Shown here: positions 8,575 to 17,413 of the stretch, one piece after another
Numbering within the stretch: position 1 is the stretch's first letter
How the letters are laid out: each line of letters opens with the position of its first letter
Assembly: GCA_022760475.1 (NCBI GenBank)
Contig: JALEFZ010000038.1
Span: forward strand, 1 to 64,000
DNA length: 64,000 nucleotides
Source: Bacteroidia bacterium
GTDB lineage: Bacteria; Bacteroidota; Bacteroidia; J057
Direction of reading: 5' to 3'
Translations under genes and position numbers: made by a program
The notes under the pieces: generated by a model
What the model saw: the letters and a program-made list of their open reading frames with translations, nothing else
The model's database searches: none
What the model was told of the DNA's origin: nothing

Positions 8575-10221
8575 TTAATCATCCAATTCCTCTCCCTCAT
8601 CATCCTCTTTGTTTTTGTGATCGTGAGCTGCACGAATTAAAGCTTGAAAAAGAGGGTGTGGGGTTTCAACAGTGGATTTATATTCCGGATGGAATTGGGT
8701 ACCTACGAAAAATGGATGCGATGGAATTTCTACAATTTCAACGAGTCCTGTACGAGGATTTATACCAGTCATCCGCATCCCTGAATTTTCAAACTCAGGT
8801 ACATACTTATTGTTCAGTTCATAACGATGGCGATGCCTTTCATAGATCACCTCTTCCCCATAAGCATCCCTTACAACGGAGTTTTCTGCAAGGGTACATT
8901 CATAGGCTCCAAGCCTCATGGTTCCCCCCAACTGCTTCACCTTCTTTTGTTCTTCCATCAAACCGATGACCGGATAAGGTGTTTCAGGATCAAACTCTAC
9001 GCTATGTGCCTCGCTGTACCCCATGACATGGCGTGCATACTCAACCATTGCAATTTGCATCCCGAGACAGATCCCAACGAAGGGAATGTTATACTCACGG
9101 GCGTATTTGACGGCATATATTTTGCCTTCAATCCCACGCTCTCCAAAACCTGGAGCCACAATGATGCCATGCAGCCCTTTCAATACACGCTCATGGTTCT
9201 CAGGGGTGATGTCCTCTGAGTGAATCCATGATATATTGACTTTTAGTTCCTCCTTCGCACTAGCAATGCGCAATGACTCCGAAATGGAAAGATAGGAATC
9301 ATGTAATTCTACATATTTCCCAACCAGCCCAATATTCACTTCATCAAGGGGATTTTTTAGTCGGGAAACGAAGTCCTTCCAATAGGACAAATCAGGCTCC
9401 TTCAATGGATCCAGATCCAGGAGTTTAAGCACTACCTTATCCAGGTTCTCTTTCTTCAGCAAGAATGGCACCTCATAAATAGAAGGTGCATTTAGGTTTT
9501 CTATGACAGCTTCCAGACGGACGTTGCAAAAACGAGCGACTTTGGCCCTCACTTCAGGTGGGATGCGAACCTCAGACCTGCAGACCAGTACATCTGGCTG
9601 AATTCCCGACTGCAAAAGTGTCTTGACAGAGTGCTGAGTTGGCTTAGTCTTCAACTCTCCTACCGCAGCCAAATAAGGAACCAGGGTTAGGTGTACCACA
9701 ATCACATTTTCAGGGCCATGATCAAACCGGAATTGTCTCAGTGCCTCGATGTATGGAAAGGATTCAATGTCCCCTACAGTTCCGCCGATCTCCGTCAAAA
9801 TGATATCAAAGTCTCCATCCTTATTCAGGAGGCGAAACCTGCGCTTGATTTCATCGGTAATGTGTGGAACGACCTGGACTGTCTTCCCTTTGTAATCACC
9901 TAGCCTCTCCCTGTGAATTACCGTCTGGTAAATCCTTCCAGTGGTAACATTATTGGCCTGAGAGGTTTCTGTGTTCAGAAATCTCTCGTAATGCCCAAGG
10001 TCAAGGTCAGTCTCTGCTCCATCATAGGTTACGTAACACTCTCCGTGCTCGTAAGGGTTCAAGGTCCCTGGATCAATGTTGATGTAAGGGTCGAATTTCT
10101 GAATAGAAACACGGTAGCCCCTGAGCTGCAACAATTTAGCCAAAGATGCTGCTAGAATTCCCTTGCCAAGTGAAGAGGTTACCCCTCCTGTTACAAATAT
10201 GTATTTTGGTGTATCTGTCAT
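8575..10221 (-). CDS. pyrG: CTP synthase
   Basis: PyrG makes CTP from UTP, ATP and glutamine. The 548-residue protein has the N-terminal amidoligase domain (KYIFVTGGVTSSLGKG, residues 6-21) and a C-terminal class I glutamine amidotransferase domain. Nucleophile C385 sits in GICLGMQ, and H511 and E513 sit in QFHPEY. The length is normal, and the C-terminus ends in an acidic tail. I use MTDTPKY at 10221, since a -7 element 17 bases upstream places transcription start between it and the alternative ATG at 10227 or just before. yidC follows downstream. Confidence 0.97.
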   Translation of the reverse strand: MTDTPKYIFVTGGVTSSLGKGILAASLAKLLQLRGYRVSIQKFDPYINIDPGTLNPYEHGECYVTYDGAETDLDLGHYERFLNTETSQANNVTTGRIYQTVIHRERLGDYKGKTVQVVPHITDEIKRRFRLLNKDGDFDIILTEIGGTVGDIESFPYIEALRQFRFDHGPENVIVVHLTLVPYLAAVGELKTKPTQHSVKTLLQSGIQPDVLVCRSEVRIPPEVRAKVARFCNVRLEAVIENLNAPSIYEVPFLLKKENLDKVVLKLLDLDPLKEPDLSYWKDFVSRLKNPLDEVNIGLVGKYVELHDSYLSISESLRIASAKEELKVNISWIHSEDITPENHERVLKGLHGIIVAPGFGERGIEGKIYAVKYAREYNIPFVGICLGMQIAMVEYARHVMGYSEAHSVEFDPETPYPVIGLMEEQKKVKQLGGTMRLGAYECTLAENSVVRDAYGEEVIYERHRHRYELNNKYVPEFENSGMRMTGINPRTGLVEIVEIPSHPFFVGTQFHPEYKSTVETPHPLFQALIRAAHDHKNKEDDEGEELDD

Positions 10222-10238
10222 TCCCATAAAAACTCTGG

Positions 10239-10246
10239 CAAAGGTA
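10239..10246 (-). promoter_or_regulatory. -7 element of the pyrG promoter
   Basis: Minus-strand TACCTTTG is an exact TAnnTTTG match, 17 bases before the pyrG ATG at 10221. No good -33 TTTG is visible at the expected distance. Confidence 0.45.
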
Positions 10247-10407
10247 AGTCGCTTTGGTGAAAATGGGAAATAATAAAGGCGATCATTTTTAGCATGGCAT
10301 CATAATTTTTGTGGCAAAGGCCTATAAACTTACACAACTAACAAATACCACAATTTAGAAACTACAAATATTCGAATTAAATAGATCTTGATCCAAAAGC
10401 AGGATCT

Positions 10408-10929
10408 ATGAAAAAAATCTACCTACTGATTTGTACATTTCTTCTTGTAGCATCTCATGTGATGGGGCAAAATGTCCTCTTTATCCCTTTTGGGCAGGAT
10501 GTTGGGGAACTTCGACAGACCCTAAAAGGAAAAGATTATATCAAGCGGGTAGTTAGGGATGGGCAGACCCTAGAAACTCAGATCAATTATATGAGAAAGA
10601 TGCGCTACCACATGTTTTATGACCATTTATATTCCATTGAGGATGAGCGCGTCTATTTGAATAAAAAGGAAGCCGAACGAATCATCCAGACCTGTATAAA
10701 GTTTCTTGAATCCAACGATAGAAAGGCACATGTAATAAGCAGGAAGAACGGAGTAACACATTATGTGGCCATTCATACGGATAGGATCATTGAATTTACT
10801 GTGAAAAAGACCAGAATCAAGCGGAAAAAATATGAGTTTGTTTTGAACCTGAAGAGTACCAGTCGTTTCCATGGCCCTAAAAATGAAACGGAAGCATTTG
10901 CAAGGAGTATCATCGAAAAATTTGACTAA
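10408..10929 (+). CDS. exported protein of unknown function
   Basis: The 173-residue protein has a signal peptide (MKKIYLLICTFLLVASHVMG, then Q). The mature part is basic and mixed alpha/beta, with a central helix (KKEAERIIQTCIKFL) and C-terminal strands (KKYEFVLNLKS). I do not recognise the family. Its last 20 bases overlap the 3' end of the convergent PAP2 gene, and no terminator separates them, so the two transcripts must overlap at their ends. It appears to be a single gene. Confidence 0.7.
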   Translation: MKKIYLLICTFLLVASHVMGQNVLFIPFGQDVGELRQTLKGKDYIKRVVRDGQTLETQINYMRKMRYHMFYDHLYSIEDERVYLNKKEAERIIQTCIKFLESNDRKAHVISRKNGVTHYVAIHTDRIIEFTVKKTRIKRKKYEFVLNLKSTSRFHGPKNETEAFARSIIEKFD

Positions 10930-11464
10930 TCCGCCACCACAACCACCCAAAAGAAATCCCAATTAAGGCACCAGCAAATACATCAAGTGGGTAATGAACT
11001 CCCAGGTAAATCCTGCTGTATGCCACTAAAAACGCAGCTGCGAAAAAGGCTGAATTCCAACGGGGATCGCGGAATACCAATGCCAGGAAGGTGGCCAGGC
11101 CGAAAAAATTAGCTGAGTGAGAGGATGCAAAGCCATATTTCCCACCGCACTTATTGTTGACTCGATGGACATCAAAATCCAGGCCTGATTCCACTTGGCA
11201 AGGACGGTAACGTTTTATTGAGGGTTTTAGCAGACTCGAGGTAAACTGATCGGTGGATGTTATGGTCAGGCCTATCCCCAGAAGCAGGATGATGAGGTTA
11301 CGCGTATTATTTTTTTTAATAAGAAAAAAGAGAATCAAAGCGTAGAAGGGTATCCACAACCATTTGGTACTGATAAGAAACATCAACTCATCCATGAAGG
11401 GATTGTGGGCTTGATTGATCAGCCTGAATAAAGAAATATCCCATTTGAGTAATGTCTCAAGCAT
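10910..11464 (-). CDS. PAP2 family membrane phosphatase
   Basis: A 184-residue integral membrane phosphatase of the type-2 phosphatidic acid phosphatase superfamily. The three catalytic blocks are visible: KPSIKRYRP, SSHSANFFG and SRIYLGVHYPLDV. Six hydrophobic segments are expected. Known members act on undecaprenyl diphosphate or lipid phosphates on the periplasmic side; the substrate here is not determined by the sequence. It lies 10 bases downstream of a second PAP2 gene, so they are probably co-transcribed. Confidence 0.88.
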   Translation of the reverse strand: MLETLLKWDISLFRLINQAHNPFMDELMFLISTKWLWIPFYALILFFLIKKNNTRNLIILLLGIGLTITSTDQFTSSLLKPSIKRYRPCQVESGLDFDVHRVNNKCGGKYGFASSHSANFFGLATFLALVFRDPRWNSAFFAAAFLVAYSRIYLGVHYPLDVFAGALIGISFGWLWWRISQIFR

Positions 11465-11474
11465 GGTGGTTTTA

Positions 11475-12230
11475 TCAATAATACCTTGCGATCAATAAAG
11501 ATATAGCCAATAATGAAGCGCAAATGGCCAGTATTGCCCCAGAAAGCTGAAACCAGGGCAAGGACTTGTGATCATAACGCAATTTCAAGCCATCAAGCCA
11601 TTTGCCCACATTTCCTCCTACAGCAAAGGCTATGATGGTGCCTATCAGCGTCCCAACCAGCACATCCCCCAGGAAGTGTACCCCAATGTAGAGCCTTGTC
11701 ATGGCAACGGTAATGGTAAAAAAAGCCAACGCAATGCCTTGCCAGGTCTTTGGAGGAAGCAAGGCCAATAAGCCTAAGCTCATGCCACCGGCTACTCCCG
11801 CACTATGCCCGGAAGGAAAAGCATGGTACTTCAAAACAGAGAGGCTGTTATAATAAAAGTCAGATCTACCAGAAAATACAATTAATGGCCTGTTCCAATC
11901 TTCAAACAATACATTCTTACATAATAAAATTACAGCTAAAATGGAAAGCATGGTAACAAGCATGGCCCAGTTCCAATGAGCTTTGAAAGGGCTGATCAAT
12001 AAGCCCATGATGCCGAGTAATAACAAGCCGTCCCCAAAATGTGTCAAGTGCGGAGCAAGGTAATCACCTAGCGGAAATCGAATCCTGTTTAGCAGGAGAA
12101 AACTATCCTCATAGCCCCAGATGGCTAACATTACAGCAGAAGCTATCCAAAAAATCAGCATACAAATCAGGTATGCCCTCACTCCCTTGAGCTGCCAAAT
12201 ACTTCCCCAGAAGTTTTCCGAAAGATCCAT
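11475..12230 (-). CDS. PAP2 family membrane phosphatase
   Basis: The 251-residue protein is a second member of the PAP2 superfamily. It has PSGHSAGVAGGM (block 2) and TRLYIGVHFLGDVLVG (block 3); block 1 is degenerate around CKNVLFEDWNRP. It is longer than its neighbour through an extra N-terminal segment and a C-terminal helix (about 226-248). Undecaprenyl-diphosphate recycling or lipid A/phospholipid dephosphorylation are both possible. It follows two lipoprotein genes with a 21-base gap and precedes the other PAP2 gene by 10 bases, which suggests a four-gene minus-strand operon. Confidence 0.87.
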   Translation of the reverse strand: MDLSENFWGSIWQLKGVRAYLICMLIFWIASAVMLAIWGYEDSFLLLNRIRFPLGDYLAPHLTHFGDGLLLLGIMGLLISPFKAHWNWAMLVTMLSILAVILLCKNVLFEDWNRPLIVFSGRSDFYYNSLSVLKYHAFPSGHSAGVAGGMSLGLLALLPPKTWQGIALAFFTITVAMTRLYIGVHFLGDVLVGTLIGTIIAFAVGGNVGKWLDGLKLRYDHKSLPWFQLSGAILAICASLLAISLLIARYY

Positions 12231-12251
12231 GGGGTAAACATAGGGAAAAGT

Positions 12252-12758
12252 TTAAAAATCTGAATCGTCAAACCAGTAAACTGCTTTCCATGTAGCTGCT
12301 GAATTTCCTTTTTGAAGCCTGAATCTTGCCCTCCCTGACCCGGAGAAAGTTCCTTGTTCTTCAGTTTCAATGGTCAGGTTGAAGTTTCGCAGGACCAGTG
12401 CATCATTGGTCGTGGAATCTAATTCTACATAAAAGTTCCAGTCCAGGTTAATTTGAAGGCTTGACTGGAAGAGATTGAAGGAGGTAAGCAATTCGGTAGC
12501 TCTGTCCCAACTAATGGTTTGGCCTAGCTCCTGGTCATAATATTCGAAGATAAAGTCCTTGGAAAATAATTCTCCATAGAGCGCAGTATCCCTCAATTCG
12601 TAGGCATTCTTAAATCGCTGGAAAAAGCCATCAATGTTGCTGGGATCTCCAAGTAGGTCTGCCTGAGCCAAGCCATCAGGATCGTAGGCAGGGGCAAACG
12701 GGTTACAAGACCACATTCCTAATACAAGCAGCATGAACAGACCAAACTTTATTCTCAT
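12252..12758 (-). CDS. lipoprotein with NTF2-like appearance
   Basis: From the ATG at 12758 the protein has 168 residues with a lipobox (LGMWSC, Cys at about 18). A longer frame to 12845 overlaps the upstream gene and lacks a signal, so it is rejected. The mature part has a first long helix (NIDGFFQRFKNAYELRDTALYGELF) and later alternating strands ending RFRLQKG and WKAVYWFDD, which resembles an NTF2-like/SnoaL fold. The start follows the upstream stop by one base, so translation is coupled. Function unknown. Confidence 0.75.
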   Translation of the reverse strand: MRIKFGLFMLLVLGMWSCNPFAPAYDPDGLAQADLLGDPSNIDGFFQRFKNAYELRDTALYGELFSKDFIFEYYDQELGQTISWDRATELLTSFNLFQSSLQINLDWNFYVELDSTTNDALVLRNFNLTIETEEQGTFSGSGRARFRLQKGNSAATWKAVYWFDDSDF

Positions 12759-12759
12759 G

Positions 12760-13329
12760 TCACTGAATATATGCCAGTTTGAGGGAAGACCAGGAAGAAT
12801 CAACTGCAGTTTCAATGTCGATCCATCTGTGAATTTCCCATTCATTAAAGGAATTTAATTTGATCACCAATTGCATCTGCCCTTTGAAGAGGGTAGTCAA
12901 GTCCTCTGTATTGTGGTTGATCCGAAGAAGGTAATTGCCTACATATCTCAAGCTATCACTGGTTACATTTTGAAGGTCTAGCTCTGAAAGGATCACAGAG
13001 TTTCCGGAGCTTACACTTAAATCCTGGAATAGGTTATCCAAATAGGTCCTTTCATCAAGTGATGACCAATTGAGCCAGATGCTTTCATTGTCATTGAGCA
13101 GCCTGGATACGGGCGTAAATGCGAGCGAATCCTGATTAAAGCATCGCAAATAATTTTGGGTATTACCCATGATGATGGATTGTTCAAGGTTGTCGAGCAG
13201 GAGTTCATAGTCCGTAGGACTCACCCAATCCGAATCAGTTGTCAGGGGTGGTTCAACCTCTCTGATGCTGAAGCATGAAAGGGCTAAAACAGCCATCAAA
13301 ATTGAAATCAGAAATATCCAGTACCTCAT
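12760..13329 (-). CDS. lipoprotein, probable NTF2-like relative of its neighbour
   Basis: A 189-residue lipoprotein with lipobox VLALSC (Cys at about 19). Its layout parallels the downstream lipoprotein: an early helix (YELLLDNLEQSIIMGNTQNY), a conserved-looking W in the middle, and a C-terminal strand run ending LNSFNEWEIHRWIDIE. The two may be diverged duplicates. It is the first gene of the minus-strand unit that continues into the two PAP2 phosphatases, and it is divergent from the tetR gene at 13461. Confidence 0.72.
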   Translation of the reverse strand: MRYWIFLISILMAVLALSCFSIREVEPPLTTDSDWVSPTDYELLLDNLEQSIIMGNTQNYLRCFNQDSLAFTPVSRLLNDNESIWLNWSSLDERTYLDNLFQDLSVSSGNSVILSELDLQNVTSDSLRYVGNYLLRINHNTEDLTTLFKGQMQLVIKLNSFNEWEIHRWIDIETAVDSSWSSLKLAYIQ

Positions 13330-13426
13330 ATGACAAAAATCATCGCCTCATTACCAGTGAAATATAGCTTTTTCTGGGAAAAACTTTGTCGTCTCTGCTA
13401 ACAATAAAAAAAATTATCCGTAACAT

Positions 13427-13440
13427 TGACCGACTGGTCA
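13427..13440. promoter_or_regulatory. candidate TetR operator
   Basis: The inverted repeat TGACC-GACT-GGTCA lies 20 bases before the TetR start codon. A TAACATTG resembling a -7 element (13421-13428) touches its left edge. Position and symmetry fit autorepression and possibly control of the downstream transport genes. Confidence 0.55.
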
Positions 13441-13460
13441 TTCAATGATTATTATTTCTA

Positions 13461-14054
13461 ATGAGCCCAAGAAGCAGTTCACAATTTGAAGAAATGAGAC
13501 AGAATAGCAGGAAGGCTATTCTGGATGCAGCATTTGAGTTATTCTCGAAAAATGGATTTCACAGTACCTCGATTGAGCAAATCCGAAAAAAGGCTGGAGT
13601 TTCCAAGGGATTGATTTACAACTATTTCCAAACCAAGGAAGAACTCATGAAGCGGGTCGTAGAAACCCAAATGAGCCAAGGAGAGGAAATTATGGCTGCC
13701 TTTATGGAGCTTAAAGATCCAAAGAAAAAGCTAAAAATGATTGTTGACCTCAGCCTTGATTACCTAATCAATAGGTCAGATCACATCCAACTGTTGATTG
13801 GTTTGTCCATTCAAATCCACGATTTCCCTGAGTTGGATGAAATCATCAAGGCAAGGTATCAGCTATACATGCCGGCTTTCTCAGCTGTCTTCAAAGAATT
13901 GGGATATAAACAACCGGAGTTTGAGGCGCACTTCCTGGCGGCCTATTTTGATGGCTTAGGCCTACAAAGAATCGTACTTGGAGACTCTCTCGATATAGAC
14001 ATGATCCAGGATACCCTTTATAAGAAATATGACCTTTATCATTTATCGGAATAA
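13461..14054 (+). CDS. TetR family transcriptional regulator
   Basis: A 197-residue repressor. The N-terminal DNA-binding domain is typical: RKAILDAAFELFSKNGF (helix 1), TSIEQIRKKAGVSKGLIYNYF (helices 2-3) and KEELMKRVV. The C-terminal ligand domain is not diagnostic. A dyad, TGACC-GACT-GGTCA, is directly upstream, as expected for autoregulation. The gene is the first of a plus-strand array: the LolA-like gene starts 24 bases after its stop, followed by two permeases and an ATPase, so it probably controls this locus. The ligand is unknown; a lipid or envelope stress signal is a guess from the context. Confidence 0.92.
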   Translation: MSPRSSSQFEEMRQNSRKAILDAAFELFSKNGFHSTSIEQIRKKAGVSKGLIYNYFQTKEELMKRVVETQMSQGEEIMAAFMELKDPKKKLKMIVDLSLDYLINRSDHIQLLIGLSIQIHDFPELDEIIKARYQLYMPAFSAVFKELGYKQPEFEAHFLAAYFDGLGLQRIVLGDSLDIDMIQDTLYKKYDLYHLSE

Positions 14055-14078
14055 AAAAGACTACAACATTTTACCATT

Positions 14079-14834
14079 ATGAAACTTAAATCAACCTTAA
14101 TTTTGTTCTTCAGCCTCCTGCTTGTGCTGCCTTCCCAGGCCCAGGATGCTGCAAGTATCCTCAAAACATCTGAGGAAAAACGAAGAGGGGTGTCGAGCTC
14201 AGTTGCCGAAATGTCGATGACCATCGTTCGACCCAAGTGGACAAGAAGCATGAACATGAAGTCATGGAGCAAGGGAGACGATTATGCACTTATTTTGATC
14301 ACGGGACCTGCTGCGAAAGACAAGGGTACTGCCACTCTGAAGAGAAAGAAGGAGGTATGGAACTGGCTTCCACGGATAGAAAGGACAGTAAAGCTCCCAC
14401 CATCGATGATGTCCCAGTCATGGATGGGCTCAGACCTAAGTAATGATGACCTTGTGCGTGAAGTCTCTCTGGTTGAGGATTATGACAGCAAGGTAATGAG
14501 CGAAGAAACCATTGACGGCAGAAAATGCTGGAAGATAGAGTTGATCCCTCATGACGATGCCGCCATAGTATGGGCAAAGGTGATCATGTACATTGATCAA
14601 AAAGACTATTTACAAATGAAAACGGAATTTATTGATGAAGACGATGAGCTTGTCAATGTATTTCTGGCATCGGAGATCAAGACGATGGGAGGTCGTCCTA
14701 TGGCTAGCAAGATGGAACTGATTCCACTAGAAGATGAAGGCCACAAAACGATTCTGGAATACAAATCCATCAAGTTTGATGTACCGATGAATGACAACTT
14801 TTTCAGTGTTCAAAATATGAAGCGGATCAAATAA
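14079..14834 (+). CDS. LolA-like outer membrane lipoprotein-sorting protein
   Basis: The 251-residue exported protein has a signal peptide ending SQAQ at about 21. The mature chain is a run of beta strands with the feel of the LolA/LolB fold annotated as outer membrane lipoprotein-sorting protein: SMTIVRP, ALILITGPAAKDKGTATL, KEVWNWLPRIERTVKLP, SMMSQSWMGSDLSNDDL and the closing FDVPMNDNFFSVQNM. Such proteins bind a lipid chain in a cleft and carry it across the periplasm. It lies between tetR and the ABC permeases with short gaps, so it likely serves as the periplasmic carrier of this transporter. It is not the housekeeping LolA of the phylum by context; the cargo is unknown. Confidence 0.85.
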   Translation: MKLKSTLILFFSLLLVLPSQAQDAASILKTSEEKRRGVSSSVAEMSMTIVRPKWTRSMNMKSWSKGDDYALILITGPAAKDKGTATLKRKKEVWNWLPRIERTVKLPPSMMSQSWMGSDLSNDDLVREVSLVEDYDSKVMSEETIDGRKCWKIELIPHDDAAIVWAKVIMYIDQKDYLQMKTEFIDEDDELVNVFLASEIKTMGGRPMASKMELIPLEDEGHKTILEYKSIKFDVPMNDNFFSVQNMKRIK

Positions 14835-14863
14835 ATTTCCCACAACCACCAAATACCACCATT

Positions 14864-16081
14864 ATGCTATTCAAAATGGCCTGGAGGAACTTGTGGAGAA
14901 AGGCGGGCAGAACAGCTATCACGATGACGTCTATCTTTTTTGCTGTTATCATTGCCGTCTTCATGCGTTCGACTCAGGAAGGGGTTTATGACCTCATGAT
15001 TGACAACACGGTGAAATTTTACCGAGGTTATGTACAGGTACACCAAAATGGATATTGGGATGAACAATACATCGACAATACCCTTTTCAATGAGGTAGGC
15101 CTGGAAGAAACAATTCTTGCACATCCGGATGTGAAACTCTTGGTTCCGAGATTGGAATCGCCCATGATGGCCTCAACCGGCCCTAACTCAAGGTTTTGCC
15201 AATTGGTTGGCTTTGACCCTGAAAGAGAAGATGCGCTGGTAAAACTCAAGTCCAAACTCATCGAAGGAGAATACCTTGGCCCAGATGATCGGGGAATCAT
15301 GGTGGGGCACCTCCTTGCCGAAAAGATGAAACTTCAGATTGGAGATACCCTGATCCTTTTGGGGCAAGGCTACCAGGGACAGCAGTCATATGACCAATAT
15401 CCCATCAAGGGATTATTGAAATTTGGCAGCCCAGAGCAAAACAAACGGATGGTCTATCTCCCGCTCAAGGAAGCACAATACTTGTTATCTGCACCAGACA
15501 GGCTGACAGCCTTTGCGATGGATGTTACCAACAGAAGGGTTACAGACAAAGTCGTAGCTGACCTGGAGACCAAGCTGGATACAGGAACATATGAAGTCAT
15601 GGACTGGAAAGTCATGGACAAGGACCTGCTGAGCTTCATTGAAGCAGACCGTGCAGGAGGGGTTGTAACCATGTACATTTTATATGTAATCATTGCCTTT
15701 GGGATATTCGGAACAGCCTTGATGATGGTCTCCGAACGCCAATATGAGTTTGGGGTACAGATTGCCATTGGAATGAAAAAACGCCAATTAGCCTTTGTTC
15801 TACTCCTGGAAATGGTATTCATGGCCCTCATGTCAGTATTGGCAGGCTCGCTATTTGGGATTCCTATGCAGCATTACTTCAACCGAAACCCTATATATCT
15901 GGGAGATGACATGGCACAGGTATACGAAGCCTTCAACATTGAAGCCATTCTTCCCCTCTCCACCGATCCCGGTATCCTAATAGACCAGGGTACTACCGTA
16001 TTGTTCATGACTTTTGTGATCATGATTTATCCCTTGTACAAAGTATTTAAGGTTAAGCCCATCGAAGCCATGCGCGCCTAA
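14864..16081 (+). CDS. ABC transporter permease, LolE/FtsX type (first of pair)
   Basis: The 405-residue inner membrane protein has the MacB/LolCE topology: TM1 at about 18-36 (AITMTSIFFAVIIAVFM), a large periplasmic domain, then three membrane segments at about 268-290, 312-338 and 370-392 in the FtsX domain. The N-terminal FKMAWRNLWRKAGRT box is typical of the family. It lies 29 bases after the LolA-like gene and 24 before a second permease of the same type, so the transporter is probably a heterodimer. Energy would come from the ATPase at 17414. Like LolCDE it would extract a substrate from the inner membrane rather than pump solutes. Confidence 0.9.
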   Translation: MLFKMAWRNLWRKAGRTAITMTSIFFAVIIAVFMRSTQEGVYDLMIDNTVKFYRGYVQVHQNGYWDEQYIDNTLFNEVGLEETILAHPDVKLLVPRLESPMMASTGPNSRFCQLVGFDPEREDALVKLKSKLIEGEYLGPDDRGIMVGHLLAEKMKLQIGDTLILLGQGYQGQQSYDQYPIKGLLKFGSPEQNKRMVYLPLKEAQYLLSAPDRLTAFAMDVTNRRVTDKVVADLETKLDTGTYEVMDWKVMDKDLLSFIEADRAGGVVTMYILYVIIAFGIFGTALMMVSERQYEFGVQIAIGMKKRQLAFVLLLEMVFMALMSVLAGSLFGIPMQHYFNRNPIYLGDDMAQVYEAFNIEAILPLSTDPGILIDQGTTVLFMTFVIMIYPLYKVFKVKPIEAMRA

Positions 16082-16105
16082 CTCCATTCATTAACATTTA
16101 CCATT

Positions 16106-17389
16106 ATGCTTTTACAAATAGCCTGGCGAAATATTTGGCGAAACCCACTTAGAAGTGGTGTCGTCATCACAGCAGTGGTTCTTGGGCTTTGGGCGGTGAT
16201 CTTTATGCTGGCCTTTTCATTTGGAATGACAGAAAGCAGAACCAGAGACATTCTTGAAACCCAAATTTCGCATATACAGCTTCACAACCATAAATTTGAA
16301 AGAGAGGATCCCGGTCGATTTTTCCTAGAAGACGGAACACAAATCATGGAGGATCTCGAAAACGATCCTGCAACCATTGAGGCTACTTCAAGGTATCTCG
16401 CAAATGCCATCCTGAATTCTACCAAAGGGAGAAAGGGAACCTATCCAGTACAGCTATTGGGGGTCAATTCAGAAAAAGAGGCTAAGGTTACTTCACTTGA
16501 AGATCGAATCATATACGGGACATACCTGAGCAATCCTGGTCGCCGAATTCCAGAGATCATCATGGGAAAAAGGCTAGCTGAGAATGTAGGGGTGTTGAAA
16601 GAGGACAGTTTGGGGAATTGGGAATTTGATCCCAAGCGCAAATTAACCCTCAACAACATTGTTCTGGCTGATGGAAGCAATGCTGCCATCAGGGTCAAAG
16701 TCGTAGGAATCTACAAAGCTCAAAATTCAGCTCTCGAGGCCTTGCAGGTGTTCATGAATAAGGAAGACCTTCTTGGAAAGTTGAATATTGAAGGTGAGAT
16801 CCATGAAATTGCAGTACTTTTGGAAAATGGAAAACTGACTGCCAAAAGCAAAAAAGACAGCATCAAGAATGTATTGCTGGCGCAAGGTAAGGATACCAAG
16901 GTTGAGAGCTGGAATGAAATTGCACCCGAAATCGAAATGATTGACAAGCAGTTTGACTCATCCATGCGTATTATGATTGGCGTCATCTTGCTCGCTCTGG
17001 GTTTTGGTATTGTCAATACCATGCTCATGGCCATCCTGGAACGGACCAGAGAACTTGGCATGCTGATGTCTATAGGAATGAATAAGCGAAAGGTATTTTC
17101 CATGGTGATGCTTGAAACCATGCTCCTTACGATGCTTGGGGCTCCTATCGGAATCTTCCTTTCCTACTTGAGTATCTGGTTTTCCAGCCGCACGGGCATT
17201 GACCTTTCAGGTCTTGACACCCAAAGCATGTCAGAGTTTGGGATGAGTAGCATCCTATACCCTGCCCTACCACTAAATTATTACCTCGAAATTACGGTCA
17301 TGGTAGTGATCGCAGCACTCATTTCTTCCATCTTCCCAGCCTTCAGGGCAATTAGGTTACGACCTGCGGAAGCTGTTAGAGCAATTTAA
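16106..17389 (+). CDS. ABC transporter permease, LolE/FtsX type (second of pair)
   Basis: The 427-residue protein has the same layout as its upstream neighbour: LQIAWRNIWRNPLRSG box, TM1 at about 18-40, a periplasmic domain (about 45-285), and FtsX-type membrane segments starting at SSMRIMIGVILLALGFGIVNTM, then a conserved ERTRELGMLMSIGM loop that usually contacts the ATPase. The two permeases are clearly related but not close copies, which supports a heterodimer of LolC/LolE kind. The start codon is preceded by TTTACCATT, as in the neighbouring genes, not by a Shine-Dalgarno sequence. Confidence 0.9.
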   Translation: MLLQIAWRNIWRNPLRSGVVITAVVLGLWAVIFMLAFSFGMTESRTRDILETQISHIQLHNHKFEREDPGRFFLEDGTQIMEDLENDPATIEATSRYLANAILNSTKGRKGTYPVQLLGVNSEKEAKVTSLEDRIIYGTYLSNPGRRIPEIIMGKRLAENVGVLKEDSLGNWEFDPKRKLTLNNIVLADGSNAAIRVKVVGIYKAQNSALEALQVFMNKEDLLGKLNIEGEIHEIAVLLENGKLTAKSKKDSIKNVLLAQGKDTKVESWNEIAPEIEMIDKQFDSSMRIMIGVILLALGFGIVNTMLMAILERTRELGMLMSIGMNKRKVFSMVMLETMLLTMLGAPIGIFLSYLSIWFSSRTGIDLSGLDTQSMSEFGMSSILYPALPLNYYLEITVMVVIAALISSIFPAFRAIRLRPAEAVRAI

Positions 17390-17413
17390 TCAACCATTAA
17401 GCTAGAATTATCC

